Notes: generated by a model from the letters alone, not told the origin. A DNA stretch of 64,000 nucleotides from an uncultured Cellulophaga sp. (GCA_947496695.1 CANMEI010000009.1:113553-177552); one strand, 5' to 3'. Counted from the first letter of the stretch, positions 1-8,976 are shown. Numbers and translations: made by a program.

Positions 1-2062
1 CATGCATATTTCCTGAGATTACATCGGTAATACTACTTATTAACCCTAGGTTATCAATACCGGTAAGCCTAATTTCAGAGGTGAATTCTTGTTGGCTAGA
101 GTCTATCCATTTTGCGCTAATTATGCGATATGCATAGTTTGATTGTAATGAAATAGCATTAGGACAGTTTTTTGTATGAACTTTAATACCTTCATTAATA
201 CTTACAAATCCAAATACATCATCGCCAGGAATTGGGTTGCAACATGGTGATAACTTGTAAGGTAATTTTTCTTCTTCTTTACCAAAAACTAATAAATCGT
301 ATTTTGAAGTTATTTCCTCTTTGTCAATATCTTCTAGAGTTTGTGTTCTCCGAATTTTATTTTTGAAGAAATTCATGATAGTGTTACTATCAGAAGTGGC
401 AAATTCTTTTATTTTTTGATTATCAATAGCTCCAATACCTACTCTGTAAAATAAATCTAAACTAGTTTTTAGTTTAAAGAAAAGCACCATTTTGTTTATA
501 GTATCTTCACTAAAGCTAATTTTTTGAGATCTTAATTTTCTTCGTAAAACTTCTTTTCCTTCAAGTGCAACGCTCTTTTTCTCTTCTCTAAGGGTAGATT
601 TTATTTTGGCTCTTGCTCTAGCTGTGGTTGCATAATCTAACCAATTTTGATTAGGTCTTGCACTTTCAGAAGTCATAATTTCTACTTGGTCACCACTATT
701 AAGAGTTGTGTTTAATGGCACTAGTTTGCCATTAACTTTAGCGCCTCTTGTATGCATGCCAACTTCGGTATGAATATTAAAAGCAAAATCTAAAGGAGTA
801 GCATGTTTTGGTAAAGATTTTAATTCTCCTTTAGGTGTAAAAACAAAAATTTCTTTAGAATATAGGTTGAGTTTAAATTCTTCTACAAAATCAACAGCAT
901 TAGTATTTGCATTTTCAAGTGCTTCTTGAAGCTTGTTTAACCAATCTTCAATACCTATTTCTTTTTGGTTTCCGTGCTTGTATTTATAATGTGCAGCATA
1001 GCCTTTTTCTGCAATTTCATGCATACGCTCACTACGTATTTGTACTTCAACCCATTTGCCCATTGGTCCCATAACAGTAATGTGTAGCGCTTCATAACCT
1101 GTTGATTTTGGTGATGAAATCCAATCACGTAAACGAACAGGGTTAGGGGTGAAGTGATCAGTTACTATAGAGTATATTTTCCATGCTAAGAATTTTTCAT
1201 TCTGTTTGTCAGATTTATAAATGATTCTAATAGCAAACTTATCGTAAATTTCATCGAAGGTGACATTTTGGGCTACCATTTTTTTACGAATAGAAAAAAT
1301 AGATTTCATTCGCCCTTTAACGGTGTAGTGTAAGCCTTCTTTGTCTAAAGATTCTTTTATAACATTAGAAAAATCTTCAATATACTCTACTTGTTCCTCT
1401 TTAGTTTCTTCTATTTTACTAAGAATATCTTTGTAAACTTCAGGTTCAGTATATTTTAAACTTAAATCTTCTAATTCAGTTTTTATATTGTAAAGCCCAA
1501 TTCTATGAGCAAGAGGAGCGTAAATGTATAAGGTTTCTGATGCTATTTTTACCTGCTTATATTCAGGCATAGAATCCATAGTAAGCATGTTGTGGTAACG
1601 GTCTGCTATTTTTATAATAATAACTCTTATGTCATCATTAAGTGTTAAAAGCATTTTTCTGAAATTCTCGGCCTGTTGCGATATGTTCATATCTTTTTTC
1701 AGGTGAGCAATTTTTGTGAGGCCGTCAACTATTCTAGCAACAGTTTCGCCAAACATACGCTCTATATCATCAAGCGTATATTCGGTATCTTCAACAACAT
1801 CATGTAATAAAGCTGCAGCTATTGAAACTGCATCAAGACCTATTTCTGAAGCAACAATTTTAGCAACAGCTATAGGATGAAATATATAGGCTTCGCCAGA
1901 TTTTCTTCGTTGATCTTTGTGCGCATCAACAGCAATATCAAATGCAGATCTAATTAATTTTTTATCTTCATCTGTTAGTGTTTGATAGCTGATACGAAGC
2001 AATTCTTTGTATTGCTTAGCAATCTGCTTGTTCTCTTTCTCTATAGCTTCTTCAGTCATCAT
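1..2062 (-). CDS. Bifunctional (p)ppGpp synthetase/hydrolase, RelA/SpoT family, C-terminus cut by window edge
   Basis: Makes and degrades the stringent-response alarmone (p)ppGpp in the cytosol. The visible 687 residues begin with two adjacent ATG codons (2060-2062 or 2057-2059) and run off the left edge. Order seen: HD hydrolase domain (about 40-190) with H62 and the HDVVED motif at 87-92; synthetase domain (about 250-370) with DKFAIRI, a GYEALH stretch and EVQIR; TGS domain (about 410-470) starting EIFVFTPKGEL; and the beginning of a C-terminal ACT domain ending GLISSITDVISGNMH. Both catalytic halves keep their key residues, so I infer a bifunctional Rel enzyme rather than a one-sided RelA or SpoT. 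About 50 residues of the ACT domain lie outside the window. It starts 41 bp downstream of the M48 protease gene on the same strand and may be cotranscribed with it. Confidence 0.95.
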   Translation of the reverse strand, partial: MMTEEAIEKENKQIAKQYKELLRISYQTLTDEDKKLIRSAFDIAVDAHKDQRRKSGEAYIFHPIAVAKIVASEIGLDAVSIAAALLHDVVEDTEYTLDDIERMFGETVARIVDGLTKIAHLKKDMNISQQAENFRKMLLTLNDDIRVIIIKIADRYHNMLTMDSMPEYKQVKIASETLYIYAPLAHRIGLYNIKTELEDLSLKYTEPEVYKDILSKIEETKEEQVEYIEDFSNVIKESLDKEGLHYTVKGRMKSIFSIRKKMVAQNVTFDEIYDKFAIRIIYKSDKQNEKFLAWKIYSIVTDHFTPNPVRLRDWISSPKSTGYEALHITVMGPMGKWVEVQIRSERMHEIAEKGYAAHYKYKHGNQKEIGIEDWLNKLQEALENANTNAVDFVEEFKLNLYSKEIFVFTPKGELKSLPKHATPLDFAFNIHTEVGMHTRGAKVNGKLVPLNTTLNSGDQVEIMTSESARPNQNWLDYATTARARAKIKSTLREEKKSVALEGKEVLRRKLRSQKISFSEDTINKMVLFFKLKTSLDLFYRVGIGAIDNQKIKEFATSDSNTIMNFFKNKIRRTQTLEDIDKEEITSKYDLLVFGKEEEKLPYKLSPCCNPIPGDDVFGFVSINEGIKVHTKNCPNAISLQSNYAYRIISAKWIDSSQQEFTSEIRLTGIDNLGLISSITDVISGNMH

Positions 2063-2103
2063 CTATTAAAAATAATATAATACTAGCAACTATCCTACAA
2101 AAA

Positions 2104-3336
2104 CTATGCCTTTAAATTTTTTATACGGGCAATTAATGGTGGGTGTGAATAGTGCATAAAAACATAAGCTGGGTGTGGTGTTAAATTGCTTAAACTGTTT
2201 TTAGATAATTTTTTAAGAGAAGATATTAGTGGAGATGCTGCAAAAGTATTTTTAGCAAAATCATCAGCTTGGTATTCAAATTTACGAGACATGTAATTCA
2301 TAATTAATCCTGTAAATTCTGATATTGGGCTGTATAAAATTCCAAAACCTATTAATGCAGCATGAAAACTAGGTTTTGTGACTCCAATTGCTAATGATAC
2401 TTCTGGTGTGTTTATAAAAAGTGAAAGAATAAAAAGGGTAAATCCTGTTAGTAAAATACTACTAATTAGATTGAAAATAATATGTTTTTTTTTATAATGG
2501 CCAACTTCATGTGCTAAAACGGCAACTATTTCATCTTCTTCTAAGTCATTTATTAAAGTATCATAAAGAGTTACTCTTTTTTCTTTTCCAAAACCAGAAA
2601 AATAAGCATTTGCTTTTGTAGACCTTTTTGATCCATCAATCACAAAGATGTTTTTTAACTCAAAACCAACTTTTTGTGCATAATGTTCAATTTCAGCTTT
2701 TAATTTACCATCTTCTAAAGGGGTTTGTTTGTTGAAAAGAGGGACAATTAATTTGCTATAAAAAAGATTCATTAATAGAGATATGATAGCAATTAATGCC
2801 CAAGTATATATCCAAAAATTATTTCCAGCCCAATTGAAAAAACATATTATAATTCCTAGAATAGCACCACCTAAAACCATAGTTATCAACCATCCTTTTA
2901 GTTTATCTATAAAGAAAAGCTTTTTTGTGGACTTGTTAAAACCAAATTTTTCTTCAATAACAAAGGTAGAATAGTATGAAAATGGAGTTGTAATAATATC
3001 GCTACCGAGCATTATAATTCCGAAAAAGACTAAAGCAATAATAATTGTGTTATTGGTGAAACTACGAGCTATAGCATCAACCCATTCAAAACCACCGAAA
3101 ATTAAAAATGTTAGGGTTAATAGAAATGAAAAAGTAGACGTTAATAATCCAAACTTATAATTTATCTCTTTATAATCTTGTGATTTTTGATATTCTTGAG
3201 CGTCAAAAACATCATTTAGCTCTTTAGGTATAGGGTTTCTGTAATTTTTTGAATTTAAGTAATCCAGTATAGTATCTGTAAAAAACTGAATACATAAAAT
3301 ACTAATTATGATGTAAAATAGTGGTTGACTAGTCAT
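2104..3336 (-). CDS. M48 family metallopeptidase, Ste24/CAAX-protease-like membrane protein
   Basis: Integral membrane zinc endopeptidase of the Ste24 branch of M48, 410 residues. The zinc motif HEVGH lies at 276-280, followed by a conserved KKKH, and a third-ligand glutamate is likely in KFEYQADDFA near 354. Hydrophobic segments are visible around 5-20, 65-82, 95-120, 150-170, 175-195 and 290-310, as expected for Ste24-type proteins. In bacteria these enzymes are thought to act in membrane protein quality control, because prenylated CAAX substrates are rare; the real substrate is unknown. It lies 35 bp downstream of the RNA methyltransferase gene and 41 bp upstream of the Rel gene, so the three may form one transcript. 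No internal promoter was found. Confidence 0.93.
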   Translation of the reverse strand: MTSQPLFYIIISILCIQFFTDTILDYLNSKNYRNPIPKELNDVFDAQEYQKSQDYKEINYKFGLLTSTFSFLLTLTFLIFGGFEWVDAIARSFTNNTIIIALVFFGIIMLGSDIITTPFSYYSTFVIEEKFGFNKSTKKLFFIDKLKGWLITMVLGGAILGIIICFFNWAGNNFWIYTWALIAIISLLMNLFYSKLIVPLFNKQTPLEDGKLKAEIEHYAQKVGFELKNIFVIDGSKRSTKANAYFSGFGKEKRVTLYDTLINDLEEDEIVAVLAHEVGHYKKKHIIFNLISSILLTGFTLFILSLFINTPEVSLAIGVTKPSFHAALIGFGILYSPISEFTGLIMNYMSRKFEYQADDFAKNTFAASPLISSLKKLSKNSLSNLTPHPAYVFMHYSHPPLIARIKNLKA

Positions 3337-3371
3337 AAGGTTTTAATGGTTTGAAAAACTATAACGTAAAG

Positions 3372-4181
3372 TTACGTATTTCGTTGCCTTTTAGCTTCAA
3401 AAATGATGATTGCTGCGGAAACAGAAACATTCATCGAGTCTATTTCACCTTCCATTGGTATAATTATATTTTGACTTGAATTTGTTAGCCATTCTTCTGA
3501 AAGACCTTTAGATTCAGTACCTACCACAATTGCAGAACTAGAAGTGTAATCTGTTTTTGTATATGCTTTTGATGCCGTTAATGCGGCGCAATATATAGCA
3601 ATATTATTTGCTTTTAAAAATGTAATAATATCTTCAGTACTACCTGTTGCAATATTATTAGTAAATAAGCAACCAACACTTGAGCGAATGACATTAGGAT
3701 TGTATAAATCACTTTTTGGATTTGCGATAATTACGGCATCTAAGTTTGCAGCATCGGCAGTTCTTAGTAATGCACCAATATTTCCTGGTTTTTCAGTTGC
3801 TTCAGCAACAAGTATTAAAGGATTTTTAGTACTTAATTTTAAATCGATTAAATCATGTGTTTTGCTTTTAGAAATAGCTAAAATACCTTCTGTAGTTTCT
3901 CTATAAGCAATTTTTTGATAAACTTCTTTTGATACTTGTATAAGCTCAGGTTTGTAGCTTAATTTGTTTGTTATTGATGTTATTTCTTCAACAGAAATTA
4001 AGTTTTTATAAAAAAATAAACTCTGAATTTCATAACCACCCTTTAAAGCTAAATTAAATTCGCGTAAACCTTCTAATATAAATTGATTAGACTTTTTACG
4101 TTCTCTTGATTTTTCTTTTAAGACTAAAACCCTCTTTATTAAGGTGTTTTGTGAACTTGATATGTGTTTAACTGTATTCAT
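3372..4181 (-). CDS. TrmH/SpoU family RNA 2'-O-methyltransferase
   Basis: S-adenosylmethionine-dependent ribose methyltransferase of the SPOUT (trefoil-knot) class, probably acting on rRNA or tRNA. The 269 residues show an N-terminal substrate-binding region (about 5-95, RKKSNQFILEGLREFNLAL) and the knotted catalytic domain (about 120-265) with the three family motifs: EKPGNIGALLRTADA, VVGTESKGLS and IPMEGEIDSMNVSVSAAI. Length and architecture fit the RlmB/TsnR-like family. The exact target nucleotide cannot be read from sequence. A promoter box sits only five bases before the start codon, so the mRNA may be nearly leaderless. It is the first gene of a leftward group with the M48 protease and Rel. 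Confidence 0.92.
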   Translation of the reverse strand: MNTVKHISSSQNTLIKRVLVLKEKSRERKKSNQFILEGLREFNLALKGGYEIQSLFFYKNLISVEEITSITNKLSYKPELIQVSKEVYQKIAYRETTEGILAISKSKTHDLIDLKLSTKNPLILVAEATEKPGNIGALLRTADAANLDAVIIANPKSDLYNPNVIRSSVGCLFTNNIATGSTEDIITFLKANNIAIYCAALTASKAYTKTDYTSSSAIVVGTESKGLSEEWLTNSSQNIIIPMEGEIDSMNVSVSAAIIIFEAKRQRNT

Positions 4182-4186
4182 TACTG

Positions 4187-4194
4187 CAAAAATA
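4187..4194 (-). promoter_or_regulatory. Bacteroidota -7 box (TATTTTTG on minus) for the TrmH-family gene
   Basis: CAAAAATA on plus reads TATTTTTG on minus and matches TAnnTTTG. Its last base is five bases from the ATG at 4181, which predicts a transcript start at or next to the start codon. No good -33 TTTG was found. Confidence 0.5.
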
Positions 4195-4330
4195 AGGTAA
4201 ACTAACTATATGTGCTTCTAAAATAAATAGTATGTAAGGGGTTAAATTTAGCTTTTCATTATGATACTTTTTGTAAAGTATTAAGATATTTATAGACTGA
4301 AACATAATTAACAAATTTGAAATAATTAAA

Positions 4331-5140
4331 ATGAAATTAATTCCCTTAGTATTAGTACTTGTTTTTTTATCGTCTTGTAAAAACAATAAAAAGGTAGAAC
4401 AAAAAGAAGTAGAGAAAATTGAAGTAGTTAAATCTGTGGAGGTTGATAAAACTTTACCAGAAGCCCTTGTTAAAGTGATTGATGCTCATGGAGGTTTAAA
4501 AAAATGGAAAGAACAAGAAACACTAACTTTTGAAAAGCCAGGGAAAAAAGCTGTTGAAAAATATACTATAGATATTTGTTCTCGTAAAGAAAAGGTGATT
4601 AGTGGAGGAATTGAAAGAGGTTTTGATGGAAAAAATGTATGGCTTTTAGATACAGAAAATGCTTTTGAGGGTGATGCTTATTTTTATAGTAACCTTTATT
4701 TTTATTTTTATGCAATGCCTTTTGTTTTAGCAGATGATGGTATTGTATATAGTGATACTAAAGACGTAACTTATGAAGGCAAATCATATCCAGGAATTAA
4801 GATAAGTTTTAAAGATGGCGTTGGAGCTTCTTATAAAGACGAGTATTTTTTACATTATAATCCGGAAACTTATAAAATGGAATGGTTAGGGTATACTGTA
4901 ACATATAGATCGGGAGTTAAATCAAGCAAAATTAGCTGGATTCATTATAATGATAGACAAGAATTATCAGGACTTATACTACCTAAATCATTAACATGGC
5001 ATATGGCAGAAGATTTAAAAATAGGAGAGCCAAAAAGAACAGTTGATTTTGATAATGCAAAAATATCTAAAGAAGAAATGTCTGACGATTTTTATGTTAA
5101 ACCTGCAGAAGCTAAAATTATTAAAGGTAAAAATCAATAG
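4331..5140 (+). CDS. DUF6503 family lipoprotein
   Basis: Predicted lipoprotein of 269 residues. The N-terminus has a hydrophobic stretch ending in the lipobox LSSC (Cys16), followed by a Lys/Glu-rich linker (about 17-45). The body begins with ALVKVIDAHGGLKKWKE, typical of Bacteroidota proteins placed in DUF6503, which look like outer-membrane lipoproteins with a LolA/LolB-like beta fold. No catalytic motif is evident and the function is unknown. It stands 67 bp upstream of moaD in the same orientation, but a weak promoter-like box lies in between, so membership of the molybdenum cofactor operon is uncertain. Confidence 0.8.
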   Translation: MKLIPLVLVLVFLSSCKNNKKVEQKEVEKIEVVKSVEVDKTLPEALVKVIDAHGGLKKWKEQETLTFEKPGKKAVEKYTIDICSRKEKVISGGIERGFDGKNVWLLDTENAFEGDAYFYSNLYFYFYAMPFVLADDGIVYSDTKDVTYEGKSYPGIKISFKDGVGASYKDEYFLHYNPETYKMEWLGYTVTYRSGVKSSKISWIHYNDRQELSGLILPKSLTWHMAEDLKIGEPKRTVDFDNAKISKEEMSDDFYVKPAEAKIIKGKNQ

Positions 5141-5181
5141 AAATATAACAAGTTTAGGTTTTTATTACGATTGAATATCCG

Positions 5182-5189
5182 TAACTTTC
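5182..5189 (+). promoter_or_regulatory. Possible -7 promoter box upstream of moaD
   Basis: TAACTTTC matches TAnnTTTG in 7 of 8 positions and lies 18 bases before the moaD ATG. There is no clear -33 element and no molybdenum cofactor riboswitch is recognisable. This is a weak call. Confidence 0.3.
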
Positions 5190-5207
5190 TGCTTGAAAAT
5201 TTTTAAA

Positions 5208-5450
5208 ATGAAAGTTTTATTATTTGGTATAGCAAAAGACATTATTGGGGCTTCAGTTTTTGAAGTTCCTGCGCAATCAAAATATCCTTCAACAGTTAAA
5301 GAGTTAAAGGATGTTTTGGTTGTTTTGTTTCCAGAATTTAACAAACTATCATCTTTAGCAATAGCTGTTAATAGCGAATATGCTGATGAGAATATTATAT
5401 TAAGAGCAGAAGATGAAATAGCAATAATTCCACCAGTTAGTGGCGGATAA
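5208..5450 (+). CDS. moaD: Molybdopterin synthase sulfur-carrier subunit MoaD
   Basis: Small ubiquitin-fold sulfur carrier, 80 residues, which donates thiocarboxylate sulfur to precursor Z with MoaE to make molybdopterin. The C-terminus ends in the diagnostic Gly-Gly (PPVSGG), the site of adenylation and thiocarboxylation. I chose the ATG at 5208, giving MKVLLFGIAKD, because an upstream in-frame TTG at 5193 would add five residues not usual in the family. It is the first gene of the molybdenum cofactor operon, four bases ahead of moaE. The expected activating enzyme is the ThiF/MoeB-rhodanese protein encoded at 7906-8976. Confidence 0.93.
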   Translation: MKVLLFGIAKDIIGASVFEVPAQSKYPSTVKELKDVLVVLFPEFNKLSSLAIAVNSEYADENIILRAEDEIAIIPPVSGG

Positions 5451-5454
5451 GTGT

Positions 5455-5868
5455 ATGAAATATATAGAAATTGTAGATAAGATAGATACTGCAACTGCAT
5501 ATAAAAATTTATCACACCCTAGTAGTGGCGGTATTTGTGTTTTTGTAGGTGCGGTTCGTGATTTTACAAATAATGAGAGTGTTGTTTCTTTAGAATTTGA
5601 AACGTATAAAGCAATGGCACTTAAAGAAATGGATAAAATAGCTGATGAAGCTGTTGATAAATGGCAATTGAATAAAGTTGTTGTTCGTCATGCAGTAGGT
5701 GTAAAGCATGTAGAAGAGCCTGTGGTTATTGTGGGAGCATCATCGGCACACAGAGATGCTTGTTTTGAAGCGTGTAGGTATTTAATAGATACTTTGAAGG
5801 AACGTGTTCCTATTTGGAAAAAAGAAGTTTTTAGTAATAAATCTGTTTGGGTTTCGGCACATCCTTAA
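5455..5868 (+). CDS. moaE: Molybdopterin synthase catalytic subunit MoaE
   Basis: Large subunit of molybdopterin synthase, which inserts two sulfurs into precursor Z (cPMP). The 137 residues contain GICVFVGAVRDFTNN near the start, LEFETYKAMALKEM, RHAVGVKHVEEPVVIVGASSAHR and the C-terminal active-site region PIWKKE, all typical of MoaE. The ATG at 5455 is preferred. An in-frame GTG at 5440 would overlap the end of moaD and add five residues without family support. Spacing is four bases from moaD and four bases to moaA, consistent with translational coupling in a single operon. Confidence 0.95.
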   Translation: MKYIEIVDKIDTATAYKNLSHPSSGGICVFVGAVRDFTNNESVVSLEFETYKAMALKEMDKIADEAVDKWQLNKVVVRHAVGVKHVEEPVVIVGASSAHRDACFEACRYLIDTLKERVPIWKKEVFSNKSVWVSAHP

Positions 5869-5872
5869 AACT

Positions 5873-6856
5873 ATGTTGATAGACAATCATAATAGAACTA
5901 TTAATTACCTGCGTTTGGCAGTAACTGACCGTTGCAATTTGCGATGTAATTACTGTATGCCGTCTGAAGGAATAAATTTTGCTGAAAATGATAAATTATT
6001 TACCATTGATGAATTAACAAAATTAAGTCAGATTTTAGTAGATCAAGGCATAAATAAAATTCGAATAACAGGAGGAGAGCCTTTTGTTCGTAAAGATTTG
6101 ATGGTGTTGCTTCGTAATTTATCTAAAATGGATGGTTTAGATGATATATCAATCACCACAAATGCAACAGTAATTGGCCCTTATATAGATGAGCTAAAAA
6201 CGTTGGGGATCAAAAACCTTAATATTAGTATGGATGCTATTACTAAGGAAACCTTTAAAAAGATTACACGTCGTGATCAATACGATACAGTGTATGAAAA
6301 TATCATCAAACTAATTACGGAAGGTTTTAATGTGCGTATTAATTTTATAGCATTAGATGGACAAAATACAGATGATATTATCCCGATGCTAGATTTAGCA
6401 AAGCATCACAATGTTTGTGTTCGTTATTTAGAAGAAATGCCTTTTAATGGTGGTACAAAATCTTTTGAAGCAATTACTTGGGATTATAAACGAATTTTAG
6501 AACATATAGCTGATAAATATCCTGATTATTACCAACTTGAATCACCAAAAACATCAACTTCTGTAAATTATAAAATCCCCGGTTTTGTGGGTTCTTTTGG
6601 GGTGATACCTTCATTTACTAGAACATTTTGTGGTTCATGTAACCGATTGAGAATATCGGCCACTGGTGATGTAATTACTTGTTTGTATGCAAAAGCAAGT
6701 AATAATTTAATAACAGCGATGCGAAGTGATAATTCAGAAGAAAAAGTAAAAGAAAATATTTTAAAAGCAGTAGGTAATAGAGCCAAAACTGGTTTTGAAG
6801 CGCAAGAAAAATATAAAGGAGTTTTTTCGAACTCTATGACATCAATAGGAGGTTAA
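5873..6856 (+). CDS. moaA: GTP 3',8-cyclase MoaA (radical SAM)
   Basis: First step of molybdenum cofactor synthesis: radical-SAM cyclisation of GTP, giving with MoaC cyclic pyranopterin monophosphate. The 327 residues carry the N-terminal 4Fe-4S motif C21-x3-C25-x2-C28, the SAM-binding GGEP, a second cluster motif near the C-terminus (CGSCNRLRISATGDVITC), and the C-terminal Gly-Gly (MTSIGG) needed for activity. I chose the ATG at 5873 because a longer reading frame upstream lies entirely inside moaE. The stop overlaps the moaC start by one base (TAATG). Confidence 0.97.
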   Translation: MLIDNHNRTINYLRLAVTDRCNLRCNYCMPSEGINFAENDKLFTIDELTKLSQILVDQGINKIRITGGEPFVRKDLMVLLRNLSKMDGLDDISITTNATVIGPYIDELKTLGIKNLNISMDAITKETFKKITRRDQYDTVYENIIKLITEGFNVRINFIALDGQNTDDIIPMLDLAKHHNVCVRYLEEMPFNGGTKSFEAITWDYKRILEHIADKYPDYYQLESPKTSTSVNYKIPGFVGSFGVIPSFTRTFCGSCNRLRISATGDVITCLYAKASNNLITAMRSDNSEEKVKENILKAVGNRAKTGFEAQEKYKGVFSNSMTSIGG

Positions 6857-7329
6857 TGAATAATAAATTATCGCATATAGATGATGCCGGAAGTGCGTCA
6901 ATGGTTGATGTTTCTCAAAAAGAAATTACGACCAGAACAGCAATTGCGACAGGGCAAGTAGTTTTTCCACAAGAAGTATTTGATACACTTGCTAGTCAAG
7001 ATTTTTTAGGTAAAAAAGGAAGTATTATTCAAACAGCTATAATTGCAGGTATTCAAGCGGTTAAAAAAACAGCAGATTTAATTCCGCTATGTCATCAATT
7101 AGCAATATCAAAAATAGCAATTGACATACAGCCAAAAGGGAGCAGTTTGTTTGTAACCTGCACTGTAAAATGTAATGAACGAACAGGGGTAGAAATGGAA
7201 GCTTTAACCGGAGTATCCGTTAGTGCTTTAACCATTTATGATATGTGTAAAGCATTATCCCAAAATATTACGATTACAGATGTACAATTAGCAAAAAAAA
7301 CAGGAGGTAAAAGTGACTTCAATAGATAA
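6856..7329 (+). CDS. moaC: Cyclic pyranopterin monophosphate synthase MoaC
   Basis: Partner of MoaA; converts 3',8-cyclo-GTP to cPMP. The 157 residues show LSHIDDAGSASMVDVSQKE at the N-terminus, then LIPLCHQLAISK, CNERTGVEMEALTGVSVSALTIYDMCK, and the C-terminal catalytic KKTGGKSDF. The length fits the family. The start overlaps the moaA stop by one base and its 3' end overlaps mobA by 17 bases. The AGGAGG just before the start is also the codons for MoaA's essential C-terminal Gly-Gly, so it should not be taken as proof of a selected ribosome binding site. Confidence 0.97.
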   Translation: MNNKLSHIDDAGSASMVDVSQKEITTRTAIATGQVVFPQEVFDTLASQDFLGKKGSIIQTAIIAGIQAVKKTADLIPLCHQLAISKIAIDIQPKGSSLFVTCTVKCNERTGVEMEALTGVSVSALTIYDMCKALSQNITITDVQLAKKTGGKSDFNR

Positions 7330-7906
7330 AATATACGGTTTAGTTTTATCGGGCGGGAAAAGTACCCGAATGGGAAAAGATAAAGGTTTGATTGAATATC
7401 ATGGCATGCCACAGCGCGATTATATTTATAAATTGCTTGATGAGGTTTGTGATGAAACTTTCATTAGTATTCGACAAGATCAAGAAGCAGAAATGCCTGA
7501 AGATTTTCAAGTAATTATAGATGAAGATAAATTCAGAGGACCGTATAACGGAATTTTATCAGCACACTCACAACATCCAAATGTAGCATGGTTGGTTTTA
7601 GCTTGTGATTTACCCTTGATTGATGCAAATGCTATAAAAGAATTGATTGAAGCTAGAGATACTAGTAAACTAGCAACATCATTTGCTTTACGAGAAAACC
7701 CATTACCAGAACCATTATGTGCAATTTGGGAAGCTGATAGTTTAAAAAAATCTGTTGACTATATGAATAGTCAACAAGGGAGTTGCCCAAGAAAATTTTT
7801 AATTAATAATGATATCGCTTTGGTTTTTCCTTCTGATGAAAAAGTATTAATGAATGCTAATTCTGTTACCGAATATGAAGAAGCTTTAAAAATAGTTGGA
7901 AACTAA
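7313..7906 (+). CDS. mobA: Molybdenum cofactor guanylyltransferase MobA
   Basis: Transfers GMP from GTP to the molybdenum cofactor to form the MGD form used by DMSO-reductase-family enzymes such as assimilatory nitrate reductase. The 197 residues begin with a nucleotidyltransferase signature, GLVLSGGKSTRMGKDKG (about 9-25), and have DLPLIDANAI, where the Asp is a likely metal ligand. The start is GTG at 7313, placed by homology of the first strand and preceded by AGGAGG five bases upstream, inside moaC. Its presence predicts an MGD-dependent enzyme elsewhere in the genome; none is in this window. Confidence 0.92.
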   Translation: MTSIDKIYGLVLSGGKSTRMGKDKGLIEYHGMPQRDYIYKLLDEVCDETFISIRQDQEAEMPEDFQVIIDEDKFRGPYNGILSAHSQHPNVAWLVLACDLPLIDANAIKELIEARDTSKLATSFALRENPLPEPLCAIWEADSLKKSVDYMNSQQGSCPRKFLINNDIALVFPSDEKVLMNANSVTEYEEALKIVGN

Positions 7907-8976
7907 TGAACTTAGAACGCTATTCTCGACAAACACAATTAAAAGAATTTGGTTTAGAAGCACAAAAAAAGCTTTCTGAAGCCAAGGTTTTGGTTGTTGG
8001 TGCTGGCGGATTAGGAGTTCCGGCTCTAACTTATTTGAATGCCATGGGTGTTGGTACTTTAGGGATTATAGATAACGATGTAGTCAATTTATCTAATTTA
8101 CACCGGCAAGTAAGTTACTCTGAAAGCGAAATAGGGCAATCAAAAATTGATACACTTATAGAGAAGCTTCAAGCTCAAAACTCGAATACAGAATTAATAC
8201 CGTACCATACTTTTTTAACTAATGAAAATGCTTTAGAAATAATTTCAAATTACGATATTGTTTTAGATGCATCTGATAATTTTGCGACACGATATTTGGT
8301 GAATGATGCTTGTGTAATTTTGAATAAACCTTTTGTTTATGGAGCATTGCATAGTTTTGAAGGTCAGGTGAGTGTTTTTAATTACCAAAACGGACCAACG
8401 TATCGTTGTATTTTTCCAACGATGCCAAATCCTTCTGAAATTCCGAATTGTAATGAAAACGGAGTTTTAGGTGTTGTACCAGGTATTATTGGGAATTTAC
8501 AAGCTTTAGAAACTGTAAAAGTTATCACAGGAATAGGAGAGGTGCTCTCTGGTAAATTTTTACTATTTGATGGTTTACATCAGAATTATCAGAAAATAAA
8601 TTTTAAAAAAGTGGCTGGTAATGATCAAATTACCAATTTGAAAGATTCATATGAATTTAGTTGTGAGCTTGAACAAAAATCAGTTACTACTGAAGAGTTG
8701 TTTGAATTAATACAATCTAAAAATGTACAATTATTAGATGTGCGTACTTTTGAAGAATTTGATCATTTTCATATAGATAATTCTTTGCATATACCTTTAT
8801 CAGATTTAAAAGGTGAGCTTGAAAAAGTAAATTTTTCAGAAGAAGTTTATGTTATTTGCCAATCTGGTATTCGTAGCCAGAAAGCTATAACTTTATTGTC
8901 AGAAAAAGTACCAGAAGCAACACTTATTAATGTAATTGGCGGTATCAATAAATGGAATGAGTATGTTATTAGATAG
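7906..8976 (+). CDS. moeB: ThiF/MoeB-type adenylyltransferase fused to a rhodanese domain
   Basis: Activates MoaD by C-terminal adenylation, and its rhodanese domain probably supplies persulfide sulfur. The 356 residues comprise an E1-like domain (1-240) with GAGGLG at 32-37, IDNDVV and a conserved Cys182 in IPNCNENGVLG, then a rhodanese domain (about 258-355) with active-site loop CQSGIRS (Cys318). Unlike E. coli MoeB, the zinc site looks incomplete: only Cys168 of the first CxxC remains (TYRC) and no second CxxC follows. HesA/MoeB/ThiF-rhodanese fusions are known in Bacteroidota. It could also serve ThiS, but the neighbours favour MoaD. It overlaps mobA by one base. Confidence 0.9.
   Translation: MNLERYSRQTQLKEFGLEAQKKLSEAKVLVVGAGGLGVPALTYLNAMGVGTLGIIDNDVVNLSNLHRQVSYSESEIGQSKIDTLIEKLQAQNSNTELIPYHTFLTNENALEIISNYDIVLDASDNFATRYLVNDACVILNKPFVYGALHSFEGQVSVFNYQNGPTYRCIFPTMPNPSEIPNCNENGVLGVVPGIIGNLQALETVKVITGIGEVLSGKFLLFDGLHQNYQKINFKKVAGNDQITNLKDSYEFSCELEQKSVTTEELFELIQSKNVQLLDVRTFEEFDHFHIDNSLHIPLSDLKGELEKVNFSEEVYVICQSGIRSQKAITLLSEKVPEATLINVIGGINKWNEYVIR

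Noticed and set aside
4168..4386. 72-codon minus-strand frame spanning the TrmH/DUF6503 intergenic region
   Set aside because: It overlaps the starts of both neighbouring genes and shows no recognisable protein features.
5141..5207. Molybdenum cofactor riboswitch upstream of moaD
   Set aside because: The space of 67 bp is too short for the known Moco RNA, and no strong stems are seen.
6847..7307. AGGAGG sequences before moaC and mobA as strong Shine-Dalgarno sites
   Set aside because: Both are the codons for conserved Gly-Gly residues (the MoaA C-terminus and the MoaC KTGGKS motif). Bacteroidota rarely depend on Shine-Dalgarno pairing, so selection at protein level explains them.
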